Shown piece by piece: positions 8,549 to 17,353 of a DNA stretch of 64,000 bases. The first letter of the stretch is position 1. The number at the start of each line of letters is the position of its first letter. Below the pieces are notes generated by a model that worked only from the letters and a program-made list of their open reading frames with translations, was not told the origin of the DNA and made no database searches. Origin of the DNA: Pseudonocardia sp. HH130630-07 (GTDB lineage Bacteria > Actinomycetota > Actinomycetes > Mycobacteriales > Pseudonocardiaceae). The position numbers were made by a program, and so were the translations under genes. The stretch lies in the NCBI RefSeq assembly GCF_001698125.1, contig NZ_CP013854.1, positions 5,270,001 to 5,334,000 of the forward strand. Reading direction: 5' to 3'.

Positions 8549-8943
8549 GCGAGACGACCGAGAGCACCGAGGACGTGGTCCGCGGGGCGGCCGGCATGCC
8601 CGAGCCGCCGGCACCGGCCGAGGGTGCGAGCGTGGACGACCTGGAGGAGGCGATGAAGGACGTCGTCGATCCCGAACTGGGGATCAACGTCGTCGACCTC
8701 GGGCTCGTCTACGGCATCGACCGCGACGGCGACACCGCTGTCATCGACATGACGCTGACCTCGGCGGCCTGCCCGCTGACCGACGTCATCGAGGACCAGA
8801 CCCGTTCGGCGCTCACCTCGGGCCCGGACGGCGGGCTGGTGTCCGACATCCGGATCAACTGGGTGTGGATGCCGCCGTGGGGCCCGGAGAAGATCACCGA
8901 GGACGGCCGCGAGCAGCTGCGCGCCCTCGGATTCCGGGTCTGA
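8545..8943 (+). CDS. sufT: Metal-sulfur cluster biosynthetic factor SufT (MIP18/DUF59 family)
   Basis: A 132-residue MIP18-family protein that helps mature Fe-S proteins. The DUF59 core is clear: VVDPELGINVVDLGLVYGI, then LTSAACPLTDVIEDQ with the conserved reactive cysteine. About 35 N-terminal residues are Glu/Pro/Ala-rich and probably disordered. It is the last gene of the suf operon and is followed by a strong palindromic terminator shared with the convergent nat gene. Confidence 0.93.
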   Translation: MSETTESTEDVVRGAAGMPEPPAPAEGASVDDLEEAMKDVVDPELGINVVDLGLVYGIDRDGDTAVIDMTLTSAACPLTDVIEDQTRSALTSGPDGGLVSDIRINWVWMPPWGPEKITEDGREQLRALGFRV

Positions 8944-8956
8944 GGACCTCCGGCAC

Positions 8957-8993
8957 CGGGCCGGGCCCCCGCAGCACGCGGGTGCCCGGCCCG
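8957..8993. terminator. Bidirectional stem-loop between sufT and nat
   Basis: A perfect 10-bp outer stem (CGGGCCGGGC with GCCCGGCCCG) is followed by a single mismatch, a 5-bp inner stem (CCCGC/GCGGG) and an AGCAC loop. It lies between two convergent genes, so it probably ends both transcripts. There is no U-tract, as is common in high-GC actinobacteria. Confidence 0.75.
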
Positions 8994-9000
8994 TGGTCTG

Positions 9001-9825
9001 TCAGGAGAGGTGCACGTCCCGGATGCGCTGTTCGAGACCGGTGACGCCGGAGGTGTCGATGCCGAACGCCTCCTGCAGCACCGCCAGGACCTCCGGGACC
9101 GACCCGAGGTCGCGCTCCTCGGCGCGGCCGTCGGTGTGCCGGACGGTGTAGCGGGTGCCGCTCAGGGTGATCCGCCGGTCGGCGAACGAGCGCGCCGCGT
9201 TCAGCCCGGCCCGGAAGTGCGAGTCCGGGTGGTGCACCAGGTACCAGGAGCCCATCGCGTAGTCGACGTCCGGTACCGGGGTCAGCTCGATGTCGTACTG
9301 GGTGATCCAGTCGCCGGAACCCCGGCGCTGCAGCCGCCACCGGTCCGGCTCCCGGCGCAGGTAGCGGTAGTCGGCGAACGTGGTCGGCTGGACGGAGCCG
9401 TCGACCAGCCGCAGCGGCGCGGTCGGTACGGGGCCGCCGAAACCGACGTCGGCGATCACCGGGCCGTCGCCGGTCTCGACGAGGGTGACCCGGTGCGTGC
9501 GCTGCGTCGGCGGGGCGTCCTCGGCGATCCCCATGCGGACCCGGCCGAGCAGCGGGGTCACCGGATAGCCGAGTTCGCGCAGCATGTCGTGCAGCAGCGC
9601 ATTGTGCTCGAAGCACCAGCCGCCGCGACCGCCGTGCACCAGCTTCGCGGCGATGGCGTCCCCGGTCACCGGGGGCTCGGTCCCGGTGAAGGGGTCCAGG
9701 TTCTCGAACGCGATCGCCGCGATGTGCGCCCCGACGATCCGGGCGAGCAGCTCCGCGTCGGCCGGGCCCGGTGCGACGCCGATCCGGTCGAGGTAGTCGG
9801 CCAGGGTGGTCTCCATACCGGTCAC
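9001..9825 (-). CDS. nat: Arylamine N-acetyltransferase
   Basis: A 274-residue NAT-family enzyme that transfers acetyl (or propionyl/malonyl) groups from CoA to arylamines. The catalytic triad is visible: C71 (HGGRGGWCFEHN), H111 (TQRTHRVTLV) and D126 (VIADVGFGG). The length is typical of the family. METTLADYLDRIG near the N-terminus matches family starts, so an ATG three codons in (9816) is an alternative start. The neighbours give no pathway. Confidence 0.93.
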   Translation of the reverse strand: MTGMETTLADYLDRIGVAPGPADAELLARIVGAHIAAIAFENLDPFTGTEPPVTGDAIAAKLVHGGRGGWCFEHNALLHDMLRELGYPVTPLLGRVRMGIAEDAPPTQRTHRVTLVETGDGPVIADVGFGGPVPTAPLRLVDGSVQPTTFADYRYLRREPDRWRLQRRGSGDWITQYDIELTPVPDVDYAMGSWYLVHHPDSHFRAGLNAARSFADRRITLSGTRYTVRHTDGRAEERDLGSVPEVLAVLQEAFGIDTSGVTGLEQRIRDVHLS

Positions 9826-9858
9826 TGTCGTCCCTGCACACGGGTCGAGGTCAAGGCA

Positions 9859-10899
9859 CTATCGCTCGCGGGCACCGCGCAGTGCCCACGCCCGCAGGTG
9901 GGTGTAGCCCCGGGTGTGCAGCGGCGGGATACGGCGCAGGTCGAACCGGGGGTCGTCGCGCAGCACCTCGTGCACCTCCCGGTCGACGAGCACGGTGTCG
10001 GGCCGGGCCTCCGAGGTCAGCCGGGCGGCGACGTTGACGACCTCGCCGTACACGTCGCCGTAGCGGGCCAGCACCATGCCGTGCGCCAGCCCGATCCGCA
10101 GCTGGGGCAGCGACGGCTCGGTCCGGACCCGGTCGCGCAGGCCGAGCGCGATCGCCGCCGCGTCGGCCGGGTGCTCGGTCACCCAGAGCACCTCGTCGCC
10201 GACGGTCTTGACGATCCGGCCGCGCCCGTCGGCGATGACCTCGGTGGTGACCGCGCCGAACCGCTCGATCATCTCGCCCAGCTCGTCCAGGGAGCGGCGC
10301 CGGGTGGTGCGGGTGAAGCCGACCATGTCGGCGAACCCGACCGACAGCGGCCAGGTGTCCGCGGCGATGTTCTCGGGATCGGACTCCCGTGCGCCCGCCG
10401 CCCAGCGGGCCGCGGTCGCGGCGAGGTGCCGCCGCCAGACGTAGGCCTGCAGCTCCTGCAGCTCGGGGAGCACACCGGCGGCCGTCCGGGCGGCGTCGCG
10501 CGCGCTCAGCTCGTCGGTGTAGGCGGCGGCGACCTGGGCGAGCATGCCGATCTGCCACTCCGCGAGCCGCGACAGCGACTGGGCGATGGCCCGGGCCACG
10601 GCCTCGCGCGCGGCCGGGTCCGGGAGCCAGGTGCCCGACAGCGCCTGGACCTTGCGGGCCGCGTCGAGGTCGGCCCGGGTGTAGAGACGCTCGTCCGGTC
10701 CGGAGTCGGGGAAGCCCAGCGCCCGCCAGAGCCGGCCCGACTCGTCGGGGTCCAGCCCGATCCTGGCGACCAGCTCGTCGCGGGTGAACTCGCGTGGTGA
10801 CCCCAGGATCAGTTCGTCCAGGACCGCGCCGTCGACCTCGCTCCAGTCGACGGACGCCGGGTCGGGCAGTGGCGGGCGGGCCCTCGGTTCGTCCGGCAC
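9859..10899 (-). CDS. Class III adenylate/guanylate cyclase with N-terminal regulatory domain
   Basis: A 346-residue cytosolic protein. The class III catalytic domain occupies about residues 180-330. FADMVGFTRTTRR carries the first metal-binding aspartate, GRIVKTVGDEVLWV carries the second, and YGDVYGEVVNVAARL carries the dimer-interface residues. The N-terminal 170 residues resemble the regulatory part of mycobacterial Rv2212-type cyclases (TRADLDAARKVQALSGTWLPDP), and no membrane segment is seen. The product, presumably cAMP, is inferred from the family. Five nucleotides separate it from the universal stress gene on the same strand. Confidence 0.88.
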   Translation of the reverse strand: MPDEPRARPPLPDPASVDWSEVDGAVLDELILGSPREFTRDELVARIGLDPDESGRLWRALGFPDSGPDERLYTRADLDAARKVQALSGTWLPDPAAREAVARAIAQSLSRLAEWQIGMLAQVAAAYTDELSARDAARTAAGVLPELQELQAYVWRRHLAATAARWAAGARESDPENIAADTWPLSVGFADMVGFTRTTRRRSLDELGEMIERFGAVTTEVIADGRGRIVKTVGDEVLWVTEHPADAAAIALGLRDRVRTEPSLPQLRIGLAHGMVLARYGDVYGEVVNVAARLTSEARPDTVLVDREVHEVLRDDPRFDLRRIPPLHTRGYTHLRAWALRGARER

Positions 10900-10904
10900 G
10901 GCGA

Positions 10905-11354
10905 TCAGGTGGTGTGGACGACCAGCACGTCGACGCCGGCCCGGCGGGTCGCGTCGGCCGGGACCGATCCGAGCAGCCGGCCGGAGAAGGTGTTGAGGCC
11001 GCGATTGCCGATGACGAGCAGGTCGGCGTGGTGGTCGCGGACGGCCTTGCGCAGGACGTCGACGGGGGCTCCGTCCTCGGCGTGGGTCGAGACCGTGCGC
11101 GCGCCGGCGGCGGCGGCCCGGTCGGCGGCCTCGCGCAGCGCCTCCTCGGCCGGCGTCCAGCCGGTGACCAGGTACGCCTCGTCCTTCAGCGCGTCCTCGG
11201 CGGCCGCGGTGTCCTCCCGGCTGGCCGGGGTGTAGGCCGAGACGATCACCAGCGTCGCGTCGCTGTCGGCGGCGACACCGGCCGCACGCTCGACGGCGGC
11301 GAACGAGGTGGACGAGCCGTCGGTGCCGACGACGATGGTCCGGTAAGCGGGCAT
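10905..11354 (-). CDS. Universal stress protein (UspA family)
   Basis: A 149-residue single-domain Usp. The N-terminal IVVGTDGSSTSFAAVERA and the ATP-binding segment G-N-R-G-L-x7-GSVPADATRRA match the nucleotide-binding subclass (GxxG-x9-GS). The ATG follows a GGAGG ribosome site. It is upstream of, and probably co-transcribed with, the cyclase gene, five nucleotides apart. A link between stress and cAMP signalling is possible but only inferred. Confidence 0.92.
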   Translation of the reverse strand: MPAYRTIVVGTDGSSTSFAAVERAAGVAADSDATLVIVSAYTPASREDTAAAEDALKDEAYLVTGWTPAEEALREAADRAAAAGARTVSTHAEDGAPVDVLRKAVRDHHADLLVIGNRGLNTFSGRLLGSVPADATRRAGVDVLVVHTT

Positions 11355-11494
11355 GGCAGCCTCCGTGGGGGAGCGGGCCGCCCCGACCCGCGCGCCGGCG
11401 CGCCCGGACGGTCCTCGACGGTGAGCGCAGCTCGCGAGCCGCGTCGGCCGACGGTACTACTGGTCCGGCGCGGACCGATCATGAGGCGCGGTCG

Positions 11495-12718
11495 TCATCG
11501 CCCGTTCGGGTGGGACGGGGTCCGGGCGGGGGTCGTACCCGACCGGAGCATGTGCAGCCTGACCCGGGACGGTGCGGCCCGGAAGACACCGGCCATCCCG
11601 GCGAGTGTCCCGGCGAGATCGTCCCGGCCGGTGAGGAACGACCGGCCGCTGCGCCCGGCGAAGAACGCGGCGAAGAAGGCCGGGGTGAGCGCGGCCGGCA
11701 GGTCCAGGACGGTCCGCAGGCCGTGCCGGCGCAGGCGGTGCACCGCGCGCGCCGACGGCGACCAGAGCAGCCGGTGCGCGGCGTCCACCGCGCGGGCCGG
11801 GTCCCCCGGCAGGTGCCGGACGAGCACCACGGCCAGTTCGGGGGCCAGCTGCAGGGCGGGGGCGACGCTGAACCCGGTGGCCGGGTGCACCAGCGGGGTG
11901 GCCGCGCCGAACGGCACCGGGTGCCGGGCCGCGCGGGGTGAGTCGACCGGGAAGCGGACCCGCTCCACCCGGGCGGTCGCGGGGACCTCGACGCCCAGCC
12001 CGGACAGCCGGGCGGTGAGCCGGTCACGCAGCTCGGGCAGCGGGAGGCCCGGCCGCCGGGCCAGCGACGTCTCCTCCAGCAGGACCGTGCCGTCGCCGTA
12101 GGGCACGGCGTAGAGGAACGTCGGCCAGTCCGTCCAGCCCGGTCCCGGTGTCCCGGCGGGGGAGCGCCAGTCCATGAACACCGCCTCCCCCGGCTCGAGG
12201 ACCGGCGCCGCCCGCTCCTGGTCGACGACGACGCCGTAGGCGGTCTGCTCGGCGGCGACGCCGGCCACCGGGCGCAGTCGCGACGGGGCCCCGGTCGCGT
12301 CCACGACGACGGCGGCCGTGATCGCCCGCTCCGCCCCGGCCCCGTGCAGCCGGACCCGGTGCCCGTCGTCGTCCGGTGCCACGTCGCCGGGGCCCACCCG
12401 GCCGGTCAGCACGGTGACCGTGGACAGGGCCCGGTCGAGGTGCGCACGCAGCCCGGCGGTGTCGAGCACGGCGTACGGCCCGAGCGTGCGCTGCCCGCCG
12501 GGGCCGGGGAGGACCGCCCGGGCGGTGGGGCGGGCCGCGACGGCCGACTCCGGCAGCCCGGGCGGCAGCTCCTCCGGCCACGCGCAGTAGGTGGCGGTCC
12601 ACGGCCGGTCCGGATCGGGATCGGCGAGCCCGGTGCGCAGCCCGCGGGTCGCGCAGGCCCCGGCGAGTGCCCGCCCCGCGGGGCCCGCGCCCAGCACGAG
12701 CACGTCGACGTCCGGCAC
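11495..12718 (-). CDS. Lycopene cyclase family FAD-dependent protein
   Basis: A 407-residue flavoprotein of the CrtL/CrtY lycopene cyclase family. The dinucleotide-binding motif VLVLGAGPAGRALAGACA is at the N-terminus. The family segments EAVFMDWRSP, PTFLYAVPY and VLLEETSLARRPGLP follow, and the C-terminal helical region ends with FLTGRDDLAGTLAGMAGVF. GTG at 12718 was chosen because GAGAGGGGGG lies 7 nt upstream; a further GTG at 12763 lacks a ribosome site. No other carotenoid gene (crtE, crtB, crtI) is nearby, so the substrate is uncertain. Confidence 0.85.
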   Translation of the reverse strand: MPDVDVLVLGAGPAGRALAGACATRGLRTGLADPDPDRPWTATYCAWPEELPPGLPESAVAARPTARAVLPGPGGQRTLGPYAVLDTAGLRAHLDRALSTVTVLTGRVGPGDVAPDDDGHRVRLHGAGAERAITAAVVVDATGAPSRLRPVAGVAAEQTAYGVVVDQERAAPVLEPGEAVFMDWRSPAGTPGPGWTDWPTFLYAVPYGDGTVLLEETSLARRPGLPLPELRDRLTARLSGLGVEVPATARVERVRFPVDSPRAARHPVPFGAATPLVHPATGFSVAPALQLAPELAVVLVRHLPGDPARAVDAAHRLLWSPSARAVHRLRRHGLRTVLDLPAALTPAFFAAFFAGRSGRSFLTGRDDLAGTLAGMAGVFRAAPSRVRLHMLRSGTTPARTPSHPNGR

Positions 12719-12840
12719 GTCCGCACCCCCCTCTCGCGCCCTGTCGGCACGTCCTCCCGTCACCGTAGGCAGCCGGGCCGCCGGGCGCCCGGCGGGTTTG
12801 GGCGGCAGCCGGTGCCGGTCGTGGCCGGTAGGGTTCCGGC

Positions 12841-12921
12841 GTGCCGTTCCCTCCCTCCGCGCCGGGCGCGGTCACCGGTGGCTGCGACCGTGCGGTGCGG
12901 GACCGGTGGACTCCGCGGTAG
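12841..12921 (+). CDS. Possible leaderless upstream ORF overlapping the PucR start
   Basis: A TAGGGT hexamer at about 12829-12834 sits six bases before GTG at 12841, the spacing of leaderless transcripts. The resulting 26-codon frame, rich in Pro and Arg, stops at 12921. It thus overlaps the predicted PucR start (GTG 12906), which has only a weak ribosome site, by 16 bases. Coupled translation is plausible. The peptide has no recognisable domain. Confidence 0.35.
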   Translation: MPFPPSAPGAVTGGCDRAVRDRWTPR

Positions 12922-14471
12922 GGGCCGGCGGCCACCGGCCCGCGACCCGGCTGGCCCGCCTCGTCGCCGATCTCGGGCCCGTCCTGCGGGTGGTGACCGG
13001 CCCCGCGGAACGGCCGGTGGAGGGGCTGACGATCCTGGACCCGGCCGAGCCCGGCGGGCCGGCGGGAGACCTCGCCGTCCTCGGGGTCGGGCTCGTCCCC
13101 GCGACGGCGGCCGACGCCCTCACCCGGCTGGCGGGCTGTGCCGCGCTGCTGCTCAAGCCGCCCGCGGCGACCGACCCCGCGGTCGCCGACGCGGCGACGG
13201 CGGCCGGGGTCACCGTGGTCGAGGTGGCCCCCGGGGTGGCCTGGGAGCAGCTGCTCCTGCTGCTGCGCCGGACCCTGGACCCGGTGACCGTGGTCGGCGA
13301 CGACGGCACGGGCGACCTGTTCCAGCTGGCCAACGAGATCGCCGCGCTGCTCGACGCCCCGGTCACGATCGAGGACCCGGCGTTCCGGGTGCTGGCGTTC
13401 TCCGCCGGCCAGGAGGACACCGACGCCGGCCGGGTCGCGACGGTGCTCGGCCGCCGGGTGCCCGGCAGCTACCAGGACCGGCTCGTGCGGTCCGGGGTCT
13501 TCCGCGAGCTGGCCGCCACCACGGGTCCGGTGTTCGTGCCCGCGGTGTTCCCCGGCGAACGGCCCCGGGTGGCGGTGGCCGTGCGCGCGGGGAGCACCGT
13601 CCTGGGCTCGGTGTGGGCGGTGGTCGGCGGGCCACCGACCGGGCAACGGGCGGCGGCGTTCCGGGCGGCGGCGGAGATCGTCGTCCCGCACCTGCTGCGC
13701 GAGCGGGCCACCCTCTCCGGCGGGTCCCGGATCCGCGCGGAGTTCCTCGCCGCGCTCCTGGCCCGCGAGGGGGACCCGGCGGACGCGGTCCGGCGCCTCG
13801 GCCTGTCCGGGACGCCGGTGTGCGTGGTCGCCGTCGAGGTCGACGCGGCCGGGGGCGCGGGGCAGGTGGCGGAGACCCACCGGGTCGCGGACGCGCTCGG
13901 GCTGCACCTGCGCCTCGTGCACCGGTCCACCGCGGTGGTCGCGCTCGACGCCACCGTCTACGGCCTGCTCCCGATCACCGGCGAGTCCGCGGCGCTGCGG
14001 GTGGTCGAGGAGTTCGTCGAGCGGTCCGGCTCCCGCACGTCGCTGCGGGCCGCGGTCGGCCGGGTGGTGGAGGACCCGGCCGCGGTGGCGGGTTCCCGGG
14101 CCGACGCCGACGACGTCCTGCACCTGCTCGCCCGGACCGGCGCGACGACGGCGTCGGTGCGCACCGTGCGCACCGACCTGCTGGTGCTGCGGCTCGCGGC
14201 GGGGGAGCGGGACCTGCCGGAGGACACGCTGGTCGCGGGCGCCCTGCGCTACGACGCCGAGCACGGCGCCGACCTGACCGGGACGCTGTCGGCGTACCTC
14301 GACGCGTTCGGCGACGTCGGCCGGGCCGCGGCCCGGCTGCACGTGCACCCGAACACGTTCCGCTACCGGCTGTCCCGGCTGGCCGAGGTCACCGGCGCCG
14401 ACCTGGGCGATCCCGACGTCCGGCTCGGTGCCCTGATCGACCTGCGGCTGCTGCGCCTGCGCGGTCGCTAG
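12906..14471 (+). CDS. PucR family transcriptional regulator
   Basis: A 521-residue regulator. The N-terminal purine-catabolism PucR domain (LARLVADLGPVLRVVTGP) is followed by a GGDEF-like/CdaR middle region. The C-terminal HTH (DVGRAAARLHVHPNTFRYRLSRLAEVTGADLGD) is the signature of PucR/CdaR proteins. Such regulators control catabolism of purines, sugars or amino acids. The next genes (deacylase, MFS carrier, FAD oxidoreductase) suggest that it controls D-amino-acid use. It converges on the deacylase gene, with 2 nt between stops. Confidence 0.87.
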   Translation: MDSAVGAGGHRPATRLARLVADLGPVLRVVTGPAERPVEGLTILDPAEPGGPAGDLAVLGVGLVPATAADALTRLAGCAALLLKPPAATDPAVADAATAAGVTVVEVAPGVAWEQLLLLLRRTLDPVTVVGDDGTGDLFQLANEIAALLDAPVTIEDPAFRVLAFSAGQEDTDAGRVATVLGRRVPGSYQDRLVRSGVFRELAATTGPVFVPAVFPGERPRVAVAVRAGSTVLGSVWAVVGGPPTGQRAAAFRAAAEIVVPHLLRERATLSGGSRIRAEFLAALLAREGDPADAVRRLGLSGTPVCVVAVEVDAAGGAGQVAETHRVADALGLHLRLVHRSTAVVALDATVYGLLPITGESAALRVVEEFVERSGSRTSLRAAVGRVVEDPAAVAGSRADADDVLHLLARTGATTASVRTVRTDLLVLRLAAGERDLPEDTLVAGALRYDAEHGADLTGTLSAYLDAFGDVGRAAARLHVHPNTFRYRLSRLAEVTGADLGDPDVRLGALIDLRLLRLRGR

Positions 14472-14473
14472 CG

Positions 14474-15943
14474 CTACCCCGCGCGGACCGCGCGTCCTGG
14501 CAGCGCGTCCGGGACGAGCGCGCCGTCGCGGATGACGGCGGTCCCGGCCACGACGACGTGGGAGAAGCCGGAGCTGGGCCGCACCGGGTCGGCGAACGTC
14601 GCGTTGTCGGTGACGGTGCCCGGGTCGAACACGACGACGTCGGCGTCGGCCCCGACCGACAGCCGGCCCTTGCGCTCCATCGCGGGCACCCCGCGGGCCG
14701 CGATCCCGGCCGGCACCGTGCTGCACCGGCGGACCGCCTCGGCGAGGTCGAGCGCACCCGACTCGCGGACGAGCGTGCGCAGGGTCCGGCTGTAGGTCCC
14801 CGCGGTCCGCGGATGGCCGACGGCGTCCGCGGGCAGCGGCCACGCCAGCGGGTCCACGGTCCCGCCGGGCCGGAACGGCTCGCCGCCGTCGGAGGCGACA
14901 GCGGTCTCGCCGAAGACCATCGCCTTGCGGATCAGCTCCCGGTCGGCGGGATCGGCCTCGTCGAGGAAGTGCACGAACGCCCACTCCGAACCGTGCTCGG
15001 CGCGCATCCGGGACAGCTCCCCGGCGTCGGCCATCCGCCGGCCGGAGGCCAGGTGCTGGATGGACGACGGAGTGAGACCCCGGCGGTGCAGCAGGTCCGG
15101 GGCGAGGAACGCGGCCCCGATCCCGGTCATCCCGCTGCCGTAGGGGTAGGCCTCGGTGGTGACCGGCGACCCGGCCGCGACCGCCCGGGACACGGTGGCG
15201 TGCACCCGGTCGAGGTGCCGGCCCGAGGTGCTGTTGACGTGGCAGTAGTGCATGTGGGCGCCGGTCTCCCCGGCCGCCCGGACGATCTCCTCGGCGCCGT
15301 CGACGACCCCGCCCGGGTCCTGCTCGACCAGGTCCCGCGCGTGGGTGTAGGTCGGCCGCCCGGCCGCGGCCGCCGCGGCGGCGATCCGCACGTACTCCTG
15401 CGCGTCGATGCCCGGCGCGTAGCCGACCGGGATGCCCACCCCGAGCGCGCCGTCGGCGAGGTCGTCCTCGACCAGCCCGATCACCCGGTCGATCAGGCCC
15501 GGCTCGGCGGCCCGCTGCCACTGCGGCACCGTCATCGCGGTGAAGACGTCGGCCAGCCGGCCGGTCGCGGGCACCCCGCCGACGACCTGCAGGCGGGCCG
15601 CGCCCCAGCTCGTCGCGAAGCCGTAGTTGATCGGCCGGCCGGCCCGGGCGGCGCGTTCGTAGGCGGCCGCCGCCGGGTACATGCCGACCTCCAGCTCCAG
15701 CGCGGTCGTCACGCCGTCGAAGGCCTGCAGGCGCATCCCGGGGATGTCCTCGCAGTGGCTGTGCAGGTCGACGAAGCCCGGCGCGACGACGAGCCCGCGG
15801 GCGTCGATCTCCCGCCGGCCGGTCAGCCCGGTCCCGACCTCGGTGACGGTGCCCGCCGTGATCCCGACGTCGAGGACGGCGTCGACCCCCGATCCGGGGT
15901 CGACGAGCCGTCCACCGGTGATCACCAGGTCGTGCTCGGTCAT
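14474..15943 (-). CDS. N-acyl-D-amino-acid deacylase family amidohydrolase
   Basis: A 489-residue metallo-amidohydrolase. DLVITGGRLVDPGSG begins the beta-sandwich, and the metal motif is VDLHSHCED. ALELEVGMY, HMHYCHVNS and the late VASDGGEPF aspartate segment follow. The C-terminus KGRLSVGADADVVVFDPGTV is standard. The closest class is N-acyl-D-amino-acid deacylases/D-aminoacylases. The ATG at 15943 overlaps the upstream MFS stop by four bases, so transport and hydrolysis are co-translated. A free D-amino acid would be the product, fitting the FAD oxidoreductase gene divergent from this pair. Confidence 0.85.
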   Translation of the reverse strand: MTEHDLVITGGRLVDPGSGVDAVLDVGITAGTVTEVGTGLTGRREIDARGLVVAPGFVDLHSHCEDIPGMRLQAFDGVTTALELEVGMYPAAAAYERAARAGRPINYGFATSWGAARLQVVGGVPATGRLADVFTAMTVPQWQRAAEPGLIDRVIGLVEDDLADGALGVGIPVGYAPGIDAQEYVRIAAAAAAAGRPTYTHARDLVEQDPGGVVDGAEEIVRAAGETGAHMHYCHVNSTSGRHLDRVHATVSRAVAAGSPVTTEAYPYGSGMTGIGAAFLAPDLLHRRGLTPSSIQHLASGRRMADAGELSRMRAEHGSEWAFVHFLDEADPADRELIRKAMVFGETAVASDGGEPFRPGGTVDPLAWPLPADAVGHPRTAGTYSRTLRTLVRESGALDLAEAVRRCSTVPAGIAARGVPAMERKGRLSVGADADVVVFDPGTVTDNATFADPVRPSSGFSHVVVAGTAVIRDGALVPDALPGRAVRAG

Positions 15944-17187
15944 GATGCTCCCTCCGTCGCGGTGGCCGGCACGTCCGCCCGGCGGGGGCGGGTCACCAGC
16001 GAGATCAGTGCGGCCAGCAGCGTGGTCGCGGCGAGCAGCCCGAACGCGGCGCCGAACCCGGCCCGGTCGGCCAGCCAGCCCATGGCCAGCGGGGCGAGCA
16101 CCCCGGCGAGCTGGCCGCCGGTGTTCACCACGCCCATCCCGGACCCGACGAGATCGCGCGGCAGTGACCGCAGCGGCATGCCGACGATGCCGATCGCGGC
16201 GAGCGCGCTGCTGAACATGGCGAGGCTCTGCAGCACGGTGAACGTCGTCGTGGACGTGGTCAGCAGCATCGGCACGAGCAGGACCGCGGACACCACCAGC
16301 GCGGGGACGACGAGCCGGCGCGGGTCGGCGTCGAACCGGCGGCTCATCAGCGTGCCGCCGACGATGACGCCGGCCGCCGTCACGAGCAGCGGGATCGACG
16401 CCGACACCCCGGCGGCCACCAGGGACAGCCCCCTGGCCTCCACCAGGTAGGACGGCACCCAGGTGATCATCCCGTAGTTGAGCATGTTGAAGCAGGCGAA
16501 CATGAGCGCGCAGCGCAGGACCAGACCGTTGGTCAGCACGTGGCGCAGCGGCATGGCCGGTGCGTCGGTGCGGGCATCCGGCTCGGTCAGCTCCCGGGGC
16601 AGCGGCGGCGGCAGCAGCTTCCACAGGACAACGCCGAGGACGAGCCCGCCGACGGCGACGATCCAGAACGTGTGCCGCCAGCCGGTGAGCACGACGAGCG
16701 GGGCGACGATCAGCGGCCCGAGCCCGGCACCGACGAAGTTCGACGACAGCATCAGCCCGGCACTGCGGGTGCGCGCCTCCCGGGTGGTCCGCTCGGCGAG
16801 CGCCTTGAACGACGCGGCCGGGAACAGCGCCTGCGCCACCCCGAACAGCGCGCGCAGGACGAGCAGGGTGACCAGGCCGGGGGCGAACCCGGTGGCCGCG
16901 GTGAACACCGACCAGCCGACCAGTGACGCCAGCAGCAGCGGCTTGGCGCCGACCCGGTCGGCCAGCAGCCCGCCGGGCAGCTGGGTGACCATGTAGGCGA
17001 TGGCGAACGCGGAGACGACCAGCCCCTGCTCGGTGCGGGTGAGGCCGAACTCGGCGCCGATCAGCGGCAGCGCGACGGCGATCATGACGCGGTCGATGTA
17101 GTCGATGATGTAGACGCCGACCAGCAGGCCGACGGTCCGTCGTCCGGTCCGCCGGACGGTCGCGGGTGACGTGCTGGTCGTACTCAC
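15940..17187 (-). CDS. MFS transporter (anion/cation symporter-like)
   Basis: A 415-residue transporter with 12 predicted helices. DYIDRVMIAVALPLIGAEF in helix 1 and LPGGLLADRVGAKPLL after helix 2 are typical of the ACS/NarK-like MFS branch used for organic anions. The GTG start at 17187 has GGGAGG just upstream. It is the first gene of a leftward operon with the deacylase and shares a divergent promoter region with the FAD oxidoreductase. N-acyl-amino acids or related anions are its likely substrates, by context. Confidence 0.85.
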   Translation of the reverse strand: MSTTSTSPATVRRTGRRTVGLLVGVYIIDYIDRVMIAVALPLIGAEFGLTRTEQGLVVSAFAIAYMVTQLPGGLLADRVGAKPLLLASLVGWSVFTAATGFAPGLVTLLVLRALFGVAQALFPAASFKALAERTTREARTRSAGLMLSSNFVGAGLGPLIVAPLVVLTGWRHTFWIVAVGGLVLGVVLWKLLPPPLPRELTEPDARTDAPAMPLRHVLTNGLVLRCALMFACFNMLNYGMITWVPSYLVEARGLSLVAAGVSASIPLLVTAAGVIVGGTLMSRRFDADPRRLVVPALVVSAVLLVPMLLTTSTTTFTVLQSLAMFSSALAAIGIVGMPLRSLPRDLVGSGMGVVNTGGQLAGVLAPLAMGWLADRAGFGAAFGLLAATTLLAALISLVTRPRRADVPATATEGAS

Positions 17188-17250
17188 TCGTGCGCCTCCC
17201 CGTGCTGTGGGCGATAGGGGATTGTGCCGCCGGGACCCACCTGGCGCGGT

Positions 17251-17298
17251 TCGTGCGATCGACCGAGGAACGCGGGCGTCGTTCGTCGGATCGCACGA
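17251..17298. promoter_or_regulatory. Long inverted repeat in the divergent MFS/oxidoreductase promoter region
   Basis: TCGTGCGATC at 17251-17260 and GATCGCACGA at 17289-17298 form a perfect 10-bp inverted repeat. Pairing continues inwards with one mismatch and a 3-nt bulge, to a 7-nt centre at 17273-17279. It lies midway between the two divergent genes of the D-amino-acid locus and is a good candidate operator for the nearby PucR regulator. It could also form an RNA hairpin. Confidence 0.55.
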
Positions 17299-17353
17299 GT
17301 GCCACCGGTCGTCACAGCGGTGACCATGCGGATACCCGTCGTGAGGAGTTCCG

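Noticed and set aside
12344..16450. 1368-codon plus-strand frame spanning pucR and the deacylase/MFS operon
   Set aside because: It runs antisense or out of frame across three recognisable genes and has no domains.
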